This document shows, in pieces, positions 36,003 through 45,727 of a DNA stretch of 64,000 nucleotides. Each line of letters starts with the position of its first letter. Position 1 is the first letter of the stretch. The position numbers and the translations under genes were made by a program. Below the pieces are notes generated by a model, which worked only from the letters and a program-made list of their open reading frames with translations, was not told where the DNA came from and did not search any database. The stretch is from a bacterium (lineage in GTDB: Bacteria; Auribacterota; Auribacteria; Auribacterales; Auribacteraceae): assembly GCA_024233545.1 (NCBI GenBank), contig JACKPL010000008.1, positions 1 to 64,000 of the forward strand, in the 5' to 3' direction.

Positions 36003-37124
36003 ATGGGGAAAAAAATTCATGTTATGCAAGTGCTTCATACGCTCGAAATTGGCGGTGCAGAAAAACTTGCTTACGATATTGCAAAAAATTTCGATCAAGG
36101 TTTTACCTTTTCATTTTTTTGTCTGGATGCTTTAGGGCCGCTTGCTGAGCGTATTAAAGATGAGGGAGGAGCTGTATATTGCTACGGCAGAAAAGACGGA
36201 TGGGATTTCTCACTTATTAAAAAATATGCTCAACTTGTTACCGATACCAGAGTTGATATTCTTCATGCACACCAATATACACCATATTTTTATTCAGCTC
36301 TTGCATCACTGTGGAGTAAGTATAAGCCGCGCGTGATTTTTACAGAGCATGGCAGGCATCAACCGGACAAAGTACGGTGGAAAAGAGTTTTCTTTAATAC
36401 TTTATTGCGTCCATGGACACATCTGTATACCGGTGTTGCTCAATTTAGTAAAGACAGTTTGGTAGAGTTCGAAAAAATTCCTGCCTCAAAGATTCAAGTA
36501 ATCTACAATGGAGTTAAACTTGATCGGTTTCCAAAATTGTATGAAAAGTGTGCAGTCCGAAAGAAATTAAAATTACCGCAAACGGATAAAATAATAGGCA
36601 TTGTTGCGCGGCTTGATCCAATAAAAGACCATATAACCCTTATTAAAGCGTTTGCATTGCTCAGGAACGATATACCAAACACAAAACTGCTTATTATCGG
36701 TGATGGTCCTATGCGCAGTACTTTGGAACAGTTTGTACGCGAATGCAATACTACAGCAAATGTTGAGTTTTGGGGAATGCGCGACGATGTACCTGATATA
36801 CTAATGGCTTTGGATGTGTTCGTACTGCCTTCCATAATGGAAGCAACATCGGTGACGTTGCTTGAAGCGATGAGCGCTTCTTTGCCGGTTATTGCGTCAA
36901 ATGTCGGGGGAAACAAAGAAATTATTGCGCACGAAAAAAACGGCATTCTTTTTCCTGTTTCGGATAGCGGTGCATTAGCTGAGCATATAAAACACGTCCT
37001 TTCCGATGCAACGTACTCAAATAAACTAGGACAAAACGCACGGAGAAATATTGAGGAAAACCTGACATTTGAAAAAATGATAGAAAACTATAAAACCGCT
37101 TTTCTATCTGTGATGAGGAAATAA
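36003..37124 (+). CDS. Glycosyltransferase family 4 (exosortase/PEP-CTERM-associated type)
   Basis: A 373-residue GT-B enzyme: MQVLHTLEIGGAEKLAYDIAKNF at the N-terminus, LHAHQYTPYFYSALAS and FTEHGRHQPDK in the acceptor domain, then IIGIVARLDPIKDHITLIKAF, LLIIGDGPMRSTLE and PSIMEATSVTLLEAMSASLPVIASNVGGNKEII in the donor domain. It resembles the sugar transferases found with the EpsH/exosortase polysaccharide genes. It is two bases from the acetyltransferase gene and begins a three-gene operon ending in an asparagine-synthetase-like gene. The acceptor is unknown. Confidence 0.87.
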   Translation: MGKKIHVMQVLHTLEIGGAEKLAYDIAKNFDQGFTFSFFCLDALGPLAERIKDEGGAVYCYGRKDGWDFSLIKKYAQLVTDTRVDILHAHQYTPYFYSALASLWSKYKPRVIFTEHGRHQPDKVRWKRVFFNTLLRPWTHLYTGVAQFSKDSLVEFEKIPASKIQVIYNGVKLDRFPKLYEKCAVRKKLKLPQTDKIIGIVARLDPIKDHITLIKAFALLRNDIPNTKLLIIGDGPMRSTLEQFVRECNTTANVEFWGMRDDVPDILMALDVFVLPSIMEATSVTLLEAMSASLPVIASNVGGNKEIIAHEKNGILFPVSDSGALAEHIKHVLSDATYSNKLGQNARRNIEENLTFEKMIENYKTAFLSVMRK

Positions 37125-37126
37125 AT

Positions 37127-37711
37127 ATGAAATCGATCGGGAAAAAAGTTGCTAATGTGTGTGCGGTTCTTTGTGTTCTTCCGGTATATGGTGCATATCT
37201 AATCTTGCGCTTGTTCCTATCTCATGATCATTCTTTTCAAGGGCTGAGCCAGTTTATGTCGTTATTTCCGGGTATTTTGGGTAACTATTTGAGGCGCGCT
37301 TTTTATTGTTTGACCCTAAAACGTTGTTCATGGAATTGCTGTATTTGTTTCGGAACGCTTTTTTCCAGTCCGTTGGCTGAAATCGGCAGTGATGTTTATA
37401 TCGGTACTTTTTGTACGCTCGGCGATGTTACTCTTGGAAATGATGTTCTCATTGGAAGCAATGTCGATATTATAAACGGTGCGAAACAACATTTTATCGA
37501 TGACATTGAAACTCCAATCAGAGAGCAAGGCGGTGAATATCCTAAAGTAACCATTGGAAATGATACATGGATTGGCAATGGTGCATTGATATCATGCAAT
37601 GTCGGAAAAAAATGTGTCATAGGCGCTCACTCGGTGGTTGTTAAGCCGATTGAGGATTTCTCTATCGCAGTCGGTAATCCGGCACGGATCATTAAAAAAA
37701 GGAACGAATAA
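37127..37711 (+). CDS. Left-handed beta-helix acetyltransferase
   Basis: A 194-residue protein. The N-terminal ~70 residues are hydrophobic or amphipathic (VCAVLCVLPVYGAYLILRLFL). The rest is hexapeptide repeats: EIGSDVYIGTFCTLGDVTLGNDVLIGS, then VTIGNDTWIGNGALISCNVGKKCVIGAHSVVVKP and GNPARIIKK. This WcaF/serine-acetyltransferase-like group O-acetylates sugars from acetyl-CoA. The membrane-like N-terminus suggests it acts on membrane-bound glycan or its precursors. The start follows the GT stop by two bases, and its stop overlaps the next ATG (TAATG). Confidence 0.85.
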   Translation: MKSIGKKVANVCAVLCVLPVYGAYLILRLFLSHDHSFQGLSQFMSLFPGILGNYLRRAFYCLTLKRCSWNCCICFGTLFSSPLAEIGSDVYIGTFCTLGDVTLGNDVLIGSNVDIINGAKQHFIDDIETPIREQGGEYPKVTIGNDTWIGNGALISCNVGKKCVIGAHSVVVKPIEDFSIAVGNPARIIKKRNE

Positions 37712-39600
37712 TGTGCGGCATTGTCGGCATATTGCAGTTGGATAATAAAACGGTTCAGGAAGACCGGCTTAAAAGAATGAATCGTACTATGACGCATCGG
37801 GGCCCTGATGCGGAAGGATATTATTTTGACGGGGCGCTTGGATTTGGACAAAGGCGTTTGAGCATCATCGACCTATCAGGCGGAAAACAGCCTCTTGCCA
37901 ATGAAGACCGGACTGTCTGGGTTACTTTTAACGGTGAAATATATAATTTTCTCGATCTCAAAAAAGATTTGGAATCTAAAGGGCATACCTTTGCCACGCA
38001 TTCCGATACTGAAGTACTTGTTCATCTGTATGAAGAATACGGGGAGAAATCGGTATCACTATTGCAGGGAATGTATGCGTATGCAATTTGGGATTCAAAC
38101 AAAAAAGAACTTTTCATTGCGCGCGATCGAATAGGAATAAAGCCGGTTTATTATTATTTTGATGGGAACAAATTTATTTTTGCTTCTGAGATAAAAGCAA
38201 TTCTTGCATACGGCTCTATTTGTCACGAACTTGATATGACTGCTGTTCTTGACTATTTGACTTTTTCGTTCATACCGTCTCCTAAGAGTATTTTTAAGCA
38301 TATAAAAAAACTCGATGCGGCTCATTGGATGAAAATCTCATTGCAAAAACCATCTCTTGAAATACAAGAATACTGGGATATCTCTTTCGCTGAAAAATTT
38401 TCCGCATCTCAAGAAGAAATTGAAGCGATGATTCGGCACGAATTGGCGGCATCAGTCAAATCGCATCTCATAAGTGATGTGCCTCTCGGCGCATTTTTAT
38501 CCGGAGGAATTGATTCGAGTGCGGTTGTTGCTTCTATGGCACAGATTATCTCTGATCCGGTCAAAACATGTTCCATTGGATTAGGAGATCATACATTTAC
38601 AGAATTGCCTTACGCTCAAGAAGTTGCAGAGCAGTATAAAACCGATCATCATGCTCTTGTTGTCGAACCTGAGGCGATGGATATTTTTGATACGCTTCTG
38701 TATCATTATGACGAACCTTTTGCAGATACATCGGCATTGCCCAGCTATTATTTGTCAAAAATTGCGCGCCAGAAGGTTACAGTTGCTTTATCAGGTGATG
38801 GAGGCGACGAAAACTTTGCTGGATATCGACGGTATATCTTTGATGTATTTGAAAATAAAATCCGCAATATTGTTCCGTCATGGCTGAGAACGCCGCTATT
38901 CGGTATGTTGGGCTCCCTTTATCCTAAAGCTGATTGGTTGCCGCAAGTTTTTCGTGCAAAAACACTGTTTCAGAATTTGGCGAAAGAACCGTTTGACGCT
39001 TATTTCAATACGGTTTCCGTTTATAACGAAACACTCCTCAATACACTCCTCACTGACAGTTTTAAACAGAAATTAGACGGATATTCATCGAGATCAGTCA
39101 TGAAAAAATATTACGATCGAGCCGATGGATGTCATTATTTAGATAAAGTATTATATACTGAAATAAAAACATTCCTGCCTGACGATTATCTTGTCAAAGT
39201 TGACCGCGCAAGCATGGCGAATGCACTTGAAGTACGTGTCCCGTTGTTGGATCATAAATTCATGGAATTTACCGCAAAGATTCCTGCATCTATGAAATTG
39301 AAAGGGAAAGAAGGAAAATATATATTCAAGAAAGCGTTGGAACCATTATTATCACACAATACATTATATCGAAAGAAACGCGGTTTTGAGCTTCCAATCG
39401 ATAACTGGTTACGCGGTGAATTGAAAGAGCGCATTGAAGTATCGATACTGGCTGAGGATTCGTTTATTCAATCGATTATAAAACGTGAATACATTGAAAA
39501 AATTTGGAATCAGCATCAAGCAGGGGTGAGGAATTACGGAAATAATCTCTGGCTGATTTTTTTCCTTGAATCGTGGCATAAAAAGTATATATGTTCCTAA
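37711..39600 (+). CDS. asnB: Asparagine synthetase-like amidotransferase (glutamine-hydrolysing)
   Basis: A 629-residue enzyme with an N-terminal class II amidotransferase domain (Cys2 in MCGIVGI, then RGPDAEGYY, FNGEIYN, HSDTE) and a synthetase domain with PP-loop SGGIDSSAVVASM and SGDGGDENFAGYRRY. Length and final motifs match the AsnB subgroup that accompanies exosortase/EPS loci, where it probably amidates a sugar acid instead of aspartate. Position at the end of a glycosyltransferase-acetyltransferase operon supports that. A normal asparagine synthetase is the alternative. The downstream gap to 39784 holds no gene. Confidence 0.88.
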   Translation: MCGIVGILQLDNKTVQEDRLKRMNRTMTHRGPDAEGYYFDGALGFGQRRLSIIDLSGGKQPLANEDRTVWVTFNGEIYNFLDLKKDLESKGHTFATHSDTEVLVHLYEEYGEKSVSLLQGMYAYAIWDSNKKELFIARDRIGIKPVYYYFDGNKFIFASEIKAILAYGSICHELDMTAVLDYLTFSFIPSPKSIFKHIKKLDAAHWMKISLQKPSLEIQEYWDISFAEKFSASQEEIEAMIRHELAASVKSHLISDVPLGAFLSGGIDSSAVVASMAQIISDPVKTCSIGLGDHTFTELPYAQEVAEQYKTDHHALVVEPEAMDIFDTLLYHYDEPFADTSALPSYYLSKIARQKVTVALSGDGGDENFAGYRRYIFDVFENKIRNIVPSWLRTPLFGMLGSLYPKADWLPQVFRAKTLFQNLAKEPFDAYFNTVSVYNETLLNTLLTDSFKQKLDGYSSRSVMKKYYDRADGCHYLDKVLYTEIKTFLPDDYLVKVDRASMANALEVRVPLLDHKFMEFTAKIPASMKLKGKEGKYIFKKALEPLLSHNTLYRKKRGFELPIDNWLRGELKERIEVSILAEDSFIQSIIKREYIEKIWNQHQAGVRNYGNNLWLIFFLESWHKKYICS

Positions 39601-39784
39601 AATCCCGTCATTAGGAAATCCCGCAGTTCTTATTCAGATAATTTGTTGCGTTGTTCGGTTTTGTCTGGTTCTGCGCCTTACTATTAACCGATGTTCCGAT
39701 TATATCTAAATGTACACAGTGTTTTTCTTGTAAGCCGCTTTTAAAAACAACTTTGATGATTATAAAAGAATAAAGCAAACAATT

Positions 39785-40168
39785 TTATTTACCATAAACT
39801 TTATCCGGATCAAAAAGTTTTTCTCCAACGATCTTTTCCGATCCATCAAGCCCGACTTGAGTGTAGAAACATGATCGGTATCCTACATGGCAGGCGGCTC
39901 CATGCTGTTTGACTTTGATAAGCAATGTATCGGCGTCGCAATCGTAATAGACTTCTTTAACTTCCTGAATATGTCCTGACGATTCACCCTTTACCCAGTA
40001 TTTTTGGCGGGAGCGGCTCCAGAAATTGGTTTTTTTCGTTTCCATAGTTGCTTTGAGCGAGTCTTTATTCATCCATGCCATCATCAATACCGTTCCGTCT
40101 TCTGCATCTTGAATGATTGCAGGTACTAGTCCATCAGCATTATACTTAATTTTATCAAGAAATTTCAT
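39785..40168 (-). CDS. hisI: Phosphoribosyl-AMP cyclohydrolase
   Basis: A 127-residue enzyme opening the purine ring of PR-AMP in histidine synthesis. The metal-binding region YYDCDADTLLIKVKQHGAACHVGYRSCF has the three Cys ligands, and WMNKDSLKATMETKKTNFWSRSRQKYW is the family signature. There is no HisE pyrophosphatase domain behind it, so that activity must be encoded elsewhere. It overlaps hisF by four bases as the last gene of the operon. It is intact, unlike most of the operon. Confidence 0.95.
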   Translation of the reverse strand: MKFLDKIKYNADGLVPAIIQDAEDGTVLMMAWMNKDSLKATMETKKTNFWSRSRQKYWVKGESSGHIQEVKEVYYDCDADTLLIKVKQHGAACHVGYRSCFYTQVGLDGSEKIVGEKLFDPDKVYGK

Positions 40169-40920
40169 AATCTAACCGGTACTCCTTGTTTCGCTAGAAA
40201 GTGTTTACATTCTTTAATCGTATATTTTTGATAATGAAAAATTGATGCCGCCAGCACAGCGTCAGCTTTTCCGTGTTCTAAAGCCTCATACAAATGCTGT
40301 AAATTACCTGCTCCTCCCGATGCAATAACCGGAATGCGCACCGTTTCGGAAATTGCGCGGGTAATTTCTATGTCATATCCGTCTTTTGTGCCGTCAGAAT
40401 CCATGCTGGTCAAAAGGATTTCACCGGCTCCGGCATGTTCAATACGTTTTGCCCACTCGATTGCCTCAAGCCCTGTTGGCGTACGCCCGCCATGAATGAA
40501 CACTTCATGGTGGTCTCCACGCCGTTTAACGTCTATCGCCACGACGATGCATTGTGATCCAACCTTATCAGATGCGCGTTTGACTAGATCAATATTCTCA
40601 ACTGCCGCTGTGTTGATAGATACTTTATCTGCTCCGGCATTAAGCAAATTGCGAATATCCTTAATATCCTTAATTCCGCCGCCGACAGTAAGCGGAATAA
40701 AAATTCTTTCAGCGGTGCGAGCGACAACGTCAATAATAATATCGCGTTTTTCATGTGAAGCAGTAATATCGAGAAAAACCAATTCGTCAGCGCCCATTTC
40801 GTCGTAGCGGCATGCCGCTTCCACGGGATCGCCTGCATCAATCAGGTTGACAAAATTTACTCCTTTGACTACCCGTCCTTGGTTGACGTCAAGGCAGGGG
40901 ATTATGCGTTTTGCGAGCAT
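40165..40920 (-). CDS. hisF: Imidazole glycerol phosphate synthase, cyclase subunit
   Basis: A 251-residue beta-barrel that makes imidazole glycerol phosphate and AICAR from PRFAR using ammonia from HisH. The start MLAKRIIPCLDVNQGRVVKG includes catalytic Asp11. LTVGGGIKDIKDIR and DSDGTKDGYDIE (catalytic Asp) follow, and IPVIASGGAGN marks the second phosphate site. I took ATG 40920 as the start, since the longer frame lies inside hisA. Intact and normal length. Its glutaminase partner HisH next door is broken as written. Confidence 0.95.
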   Translation of the reverse strand: MLAKRIIPCLDVNQGRVVKGVNFVNLIDAGDPVEAACRYDEMGADELVFLDITASHEKRDIIIDVVARTAERIFIPLTVGGGIKDIKDIRNLLNAGADKVSINTAAVENIDLVKRASDKVGSQCIVVAIDVKRRGDHHEVFIHGGRTPTGLEAIEWAKRIEHAGAGEILLTSMDSDGTKDGYDIEITRAISETVRIPVIASGGAGNLQHLYEALEHGKADAVLAASIFHYQKYTIKECKHFLAKQGVPVRL

Positions 40921-41629
40921 GCTATTACCTCGGCTAAATCTATTGCTCCTGTATATAATGCCTTTCCGATGATTGCTCCGCTCAGTCCTTTTCGGCTCAA
41001 TGGCATAAGATTGAGCACGTCTTGTTTTGTACTGATGCCTCCCGATGCAATAACCGGAATGCTGACTGCGCAAATCATGCTGTTGAGCGCTTCGATATTA
41101 GGGCCGCTCATCATGCCGTCGCGGGCGATGTCGGTATAGATGATCTCAGATATGCGCGCTTGCTGCAGATTCTGTGCGCAAGTCCTATAGCTGAAATAAG
41201 TTGTTTCGACCCATCAACTAATGGCAGCCATGCCGTTTTTTAAGTCAATTCCGCAGTAAGCCGAATCGGCGACATATCGATTCGATGAAATCATCGGTTT
41301 CTACTGCTTTGTTCCTACAATAATTTTTGTCAGCTCCTCGCGATACTAATGCATCGATATCAGCATGAAGTACGGTTCCGCCGCCGAATTCAATAAACCT
41401 GCCTCTATGAAATTTTTCACAGATTTTCTCAAATTGTTTTGAAGATTTACGGGCTCCTTGAAGAGGCGTCGTCTAAATCGACAACGTGTCAAGCGTTGTG
41501 CTCCGCAATCGTTCCACTGTTTAGCAATATCTTCGGAGAAAGGCTGAATACGGTTTCAGCGTCGGCTTTACGCCGCTGAGTCAACCGAACGCATTTACCA
41601 TCGCAAATCGATAGCAGGATAATGATCAT
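40902..41629 (-). pseudogene. hisA: hisA (ProFAR isomerase), disrupted by multiple indels
   Basis: The last 70 codons (40902-41114) are clean HisA: MMSGPNIEALNSM, then IPVIASGGISTKQDV. Upstream, the ATG at 41629 begins MIII with DGKCVRLTQ close behind, where MIIIPAIDLRDGKCVRLTQG is expected, so a few bases are missing. FIEFGGGTVLHAD and several other pieces occur in alternating frames, and the central part cannot be translated in one frame. The layout is normal: it starts at the hisH stop (ATGA) and ends inside the hisF start. Read as decay or as poor local sequence; see findings. Confidence 0.8.
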
Positions 41630-42235
41630 TCGTCCTTATTTTGGGATAAACCGTAAAATTTTTAAAAGCTTCAGTCCGCTGTTTGGCTTTTTCAGGATGG
41701 CTTCACTGAAAACGCCGTCGCCATCCCATAATACAGAAGCGAAATGGAATCCGTAATCTGTTTGAGCAGCAACAATCAGAATTACCTGGGTTCGGTATAA
41801 TATGAATGCACAAATAAAACGATTCGCATCTTTTATATCCTTAAACAGAGGGACATTGGTCTGTCGAAAACTCTGCAGTTCACCCCCATATGAAGAACTT
41901 TCAGATCCGGATGAATTTTCGAGACGATTCCATGATAAATGCACCTAACCGTTATTTTTTACTTTCTTCATGTGTTTCGAATAAAATTTGATGCTGATAC
42001 ATATTTCAAGATACGGTTTGCCTTCAAATATATGGTCTTTTAATCCAGAAGCTATCGAGATTTTTGAAGTTAATGCTTCCATACAGTCGTCAAATGCGGC
42101 CTTGTCCGGGTACAACAGGGCTTTGGCTCGATATGCAGTTTCAGCATCAGCAGCCACCTCTCGCATACGATGTTCAAACGCTTCCACGACGCTTTTAAAG
42201 GTTGCCATTCCATGAATCGACAATGTTGTCTTTGC
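41626..42235 (-). pseudogene. hisH: hisH (IGP synthase glutaminase), disrupted
   Basis: HisH is recognisable across frames: KSVVEAFEH at the N-terminus, AFDDCMEALTSK, KDHIFEGKPYL, PDLKV..HMG, DRPMSLCLRDIKDANRF, FVHSYYTEP, AAQTDYGF.FASVLW and EKSQTAGLKLLKN. The expected catalytic Cys loop (GICLGMQ) appears only as EICISIKF. At least five frame changes are needed over 600 bases. Order and spacing (stop overlapping hisA) are those of an ordinary his operon. Confidence 0.8.
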
Positions 42236-42855
42236 CGCGGTACACTGGTTGAAGGAATATCATCTCTCGCTTTACGCGGGTCGCGTTTGGTTGCATCGTC
42301 AAGGCGCAGGCAAAACTTTTAAAAATTTAGCCAATATTATGATGCGGATTTACTCGTATAACATTCGTATGTGAAGAGTTTATTTTTTGCAGATACCGCG
42401 AATCCGCAGAAAAAATTGCTAAAAATCTGCAGAATGTCACGGATATACATATCTTGGCGATCGACATCGAAAATAAGATACAGCCTGCCGCCGTTCGGCT
42501 AGCTTCCACTTCCAGATCGATGCTTCGTCCATGGGAAGCGATTTTCAAATCCATATCAGACAGAAATACCTTTTTTTTTCTCCAGAGCCTGATCCAGATG
42601 CTGTTCCTATTAATACCTATATCTTCGATGGTATGAGTGGTAATCGACTGACAAATCGCCGGATGCTTTGATCTGCATATCAAACAAGCCATTTTGGAAA
42701 ATAAATCGAGCATATGATTCAAAAAGGGATACCTGTATCAATAGTGTTGGTTCTGAACCATCAATTTTGAATTTTAAAATCAATATCCAGTTTTGCGGAT
42801 TTTGTACGGTTTCCGGTTCTGCTGGCGTGTATCCGTTGCCAGTTCCTCCATCTAA
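42235..42855 (-). pseudogene. hisB: hisB (imidazoleglycerol-phosphate dehydratase), disrupted
   Basis: The minus-strand frames together give FKIQ.DGSEPTLL, HMLDLFSK with GLFDMQIKASGDLSVDYH, then a His-rich IEDIGI, LDQALEKKKGIS, PWTKHRS.., RPYLIFDVDR and YIRDILQIF..FF.GFA. These are the metal-binding and substrate motifs of IGP dehydratase. No single frame covers more than about 130 residues. The 5' boundary against hisC is approximate. There is no fused phosphatase domain. Confidence 0.75.
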
Positions 42856-43863
42856 AATTGTTTTATGAGCGTCTCCATCTCAGTTCTTGTCGATTGACTT
42901 ATCCTAACATGCGTTGACAGCGCGGTTGATTAAAGTAACGAACAAGTTTTCTTGCAGAAGTTTTTCATATAAGATCTTTCGAATGAATACGGATGCCGCG
43001 TAAAAATAAAATTTGTTTGAGAAGGCAAAACATCGAATCCAGTTTTTAAGTTCAATACGCGGTTTAAGGACCGCACGGCTTTACAATTTTTCTGTATAGT
43101 TAGATGAATTGTTCGATATCAAATCTAAAGCCTTTTGCGGCAACAAGCGCTGAGCCAGTTTAAGTTATATGAATCTTTAATTGACATCAATCCATCAATA
43201 ATGCGGTGGAGAAGCGATGGGTACCCAATACGCATACGGCAAGAGAAAACGATTTGAAATGTTCTTGCAATAATAATGTTGTCGTTTTCTTTTTAAGAAG
43301 GTTGAGCAATTGTCCTCCTTAAAATCTGACGTACTTCATCAATAACAAGGATACCGTCTATTGTATTCGCAAGGCATTTGAGCACATGGTGAGGTATAGA
43401 ATTCCTGAAGGAACATTAAGTTGGGGACACAGCACAATTTACAGTTTTCTGGAAGGCTGGTCAGGATATTTAAATAAATCGTCAAGTTGTATTTGAATAA
43501 TGTTTGCACTGTTTGCTTGAGCTAAAGACCGTGTAAAGAAGGGTATATGTCGGATAAAAAAAAGCGTTAGAGTCCTTGGTCGACAAATGCCCGGAAAATA
43601 AGCAATAACATTTCATCTGATCCGTTGCTGCCGTGGCTATTGTCTCGGTTTTAGAATATGTTTTTGCAATGGTATCACGCAACTCATTGAAACAGGGTCC
43701 GGGATAAAGGCGGAGCGTTTCGTTTGTCTGATTTTTAAGCTGATAGAGGCCTTTTTCGGAGGATAAGGTTTTCGTTGGTATTGAGTTTTATAATTTCAGG
43801 GTCGTTAAGATTTGTAAACCCGGTACATAGGTTCAATTTCTCAGACGGCCCAAAATAATTCAC
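42850..43863 (-). pseudogene. hisC: hisC (histidinol-phosphate aminotransferase), disrupted
   Basis: GAGGAG precedes GTG 43863, which begins NYFGPSEKLNL. Across frames one then reads IIKLNTNEN, LYPDP, NELRDTIAKTYSKTE, PTYTLLY, VLKCLANTIDGILVIDEV, SFSLA, RIGYPS-like pieces, VLPSQTNFIF and EDEMETLIKTIL. These are the PLP-aminotransferase landmarks of HisC, in order. The PLP Lys region (FSKSFSLA) is only partly preserved. Many single-base gaps interrupt it. Confidence 0.75.
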
Positions 43864-43864
43864 C

Positions 43865-45256
43865 TTATTTCTCCTCACAGCGTTTCGGTACCGATTGACA
43901 GTGAGCATCAAAGTCCTTCGGCAAGGGAGCTATATGTCGCTTATGGCATGTGCCATACTGCGTAATTTATTTTTGTATAAAAATACTTCTTACTTTCTTT
44001 TACAAAAGTAATGAATTAATCAACTAAAAAGAAACGAGCTTTGCCGCCAGTAGGCAATACGTAAGCTTTGGGCGGCTACGCGTCGCATTTACTCGGAATT
44101 ATATTCGCCGAGAAATATCATTTAGTTTTCTCTGCAATTTCAGAGCCAGTCTTCTTATCATTATTTCATTGTCGATAATTTCATTTTGCAGAGAAATCAT
44201 CGTTTTTAGTGTCAGGAACTTCTGTAAGGGCATGCCGCGGTGAAGAAATTGATAAAACCTGCGCAGGGAAAGGGTCAGCCCTGAACTTTAATTTCTTTTT
44301 GCAACCCTGTTGAAAAATCATGGTACAAATACAAGGCGCTTTGCTGTCTTTGCCATGTTCTATTTTAACGACAACATATCGATTGCGGCATATGTTGGGT
44401 TAATTGTTTTTCATCCTGGTGAAGACTCTGTTGGGCCGAAGCAATCATATGTGCAGCAATACCATATAATTGTCTTTGGCTTCGGTAACCTTTTGCCAGC
44501 AAACGATATCGACGCGAGGATGAACGACAATTCGTAAACGTGGTTATGCGCCTCGATACGATATACTGACATTCTTACTACGCGCATACGCGGTAATACC
44601 GCTTCATTGGCTGGGCGCCGTCACAGGTTGAGGCGGAGTAACAACAATGATTTCGGGGCGCCTACTACTTTTGCAGATTAAAACTGTCCTTCAAGGAGCG
44701 AAGTGATAGATATGAGCAGTGCTGTTACTTTTGCAGGTCTATATATGCCTACGTTGAACAGGAATAGTTAATTCCTAGTCTTATGAATCTTGGCCGTCAT
44801 GCTGCAATTAGGGCGTTTCCCAATGTTCATGTTGGACAATACATTTTTGCCTCTCGTTGAGCAGTTCCCAGAAAATTCGGAATGATGAATCAAGCATTTT
44901 TTGATGAGTTAATTTGATTTTTTGAGAGACTGTCCTGAAAAGATCGACATTGTCAAGAATTGCTGTATATTCAACCAGGTACTTTGTCCTTATTGTTCCA
45001 ACTGTAACTGTCAAAATGGCATTAACGCATTTGTGAAACGCATCAATTCGGGTTTTGTTCATTGTAGAAATGATTGTAAGTCTTCAAAAGCACTTGGGTT
45101 TTAAAATACTGCATAAAGTTAAATCCTTCATTAAACGTCAATTATTTTTTGAAGAAGTGGACGATGTTGTGAAATGTCTCATGATAGCAATGATTTCATC
45201 TTTGCTGGGCCTATCGTTCTTTATTGCGGAACCGTTTTTAAGTTTTGTATGCGCAT
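43865..45256 (-). pseudogene. hisD: hisD (histidinol dehydrogenase), disrupted
   Basis: A likely start is ATG 45256 (MRIQNLKTVP). The pieces in order are LVEYTAILDNVDL, IYRPAKVTA, GAPEIIVVTPPQP, GPGN-like and AKDNYMV segments, FAGPTES-like PNRVFT, NPTYAAIDMLS, EHGKDSKA, YVLPTGGKARFF and AEGLDAHCQSV..RCEEK, with stop TAA at 43865-43867 just before hisC. Indels occur about every few dozen bases. There is no hisG upstream. Confidence 0.7.
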
Positions 45257-45721
45257 TCGCCTGTGTTTATTAGGCACTGCACGGTTGCAGATATTCGATG
45301 TTTTTGCATTTAAATCTGTCTGCTTTACATCAGTCAGCAATCATTTTGCGTATTTGGTGTGATTCAAAATCCTTAAAAGCTTGAATATTTTCAAGATGTT
45401 TTTTGAAACCGTCGTGGACCAACGACTTTGCTGAGTGAAATTCAATGTATACGATTTTAACGTTGGTAACATTGCGGCGATTATCTTTGCTAGTACTCCT
45501 TTGTCAATGCTCTCAAGTTTTTGTTCAAGACGCGGGTTTTGCTGAACAAATTCAGTAAGTATTTTTGATGTTGTCCGAGAATTGTTGTAAAGCGAATACC
45601 CAAGGCATACGGAATACAGAATAATCAGAAAAAGCACAAAATAGGTATATTTGAGTTGAAGAGCTTTGTTTATAAGTATTTTGCGCCTGCGGTTTTTGTG
45701 TTTGTTATTGAGCGGTTCCAT
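45257..45721 (-). pseudogene. Membrane/HAMP-like protein, truncated by the disrupted region
   Basis: The first ~90 residues are clean: a basic start (MEPLNNKHKNRRRK), then a membrane helix YTYFVLFLIILYSVCLGYSL, then a helical stretch LTEFVQQNPRLEQKLESIDKG. After about 45450 the sequence changes frame. The remaining text (FKKHLENIQ, DFESHQIR) fits the HAMP-like linker seen in small membrane signalling proteins of PVC bacteria. The gene lies six bases from alaS on the same strand. As written it stops at 45341 after 126 residues. Function unknown. Confidence 0.5.
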
Positions 45722-45727
45722 GCTATT

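Noticed and set aside
42327..42722. A 131-residue minus-strand frame as a separate gene
   Set aside because: It contains HMLDLFSKM and other pieces of hisB mixed with out-of-frame text, so it is part of the broken hisB.
43330..43420. AAA+ ATPase-like ILVIDEVRQ motif
   Set aside because: In context it is the VIDE segment of HisC, not a TniB-type ATPase.
45055..45362. Small plus-strand frames in the hisD region
   Set aside because: They are antisense to recognisable hisD fragments and have no ribosome sites.
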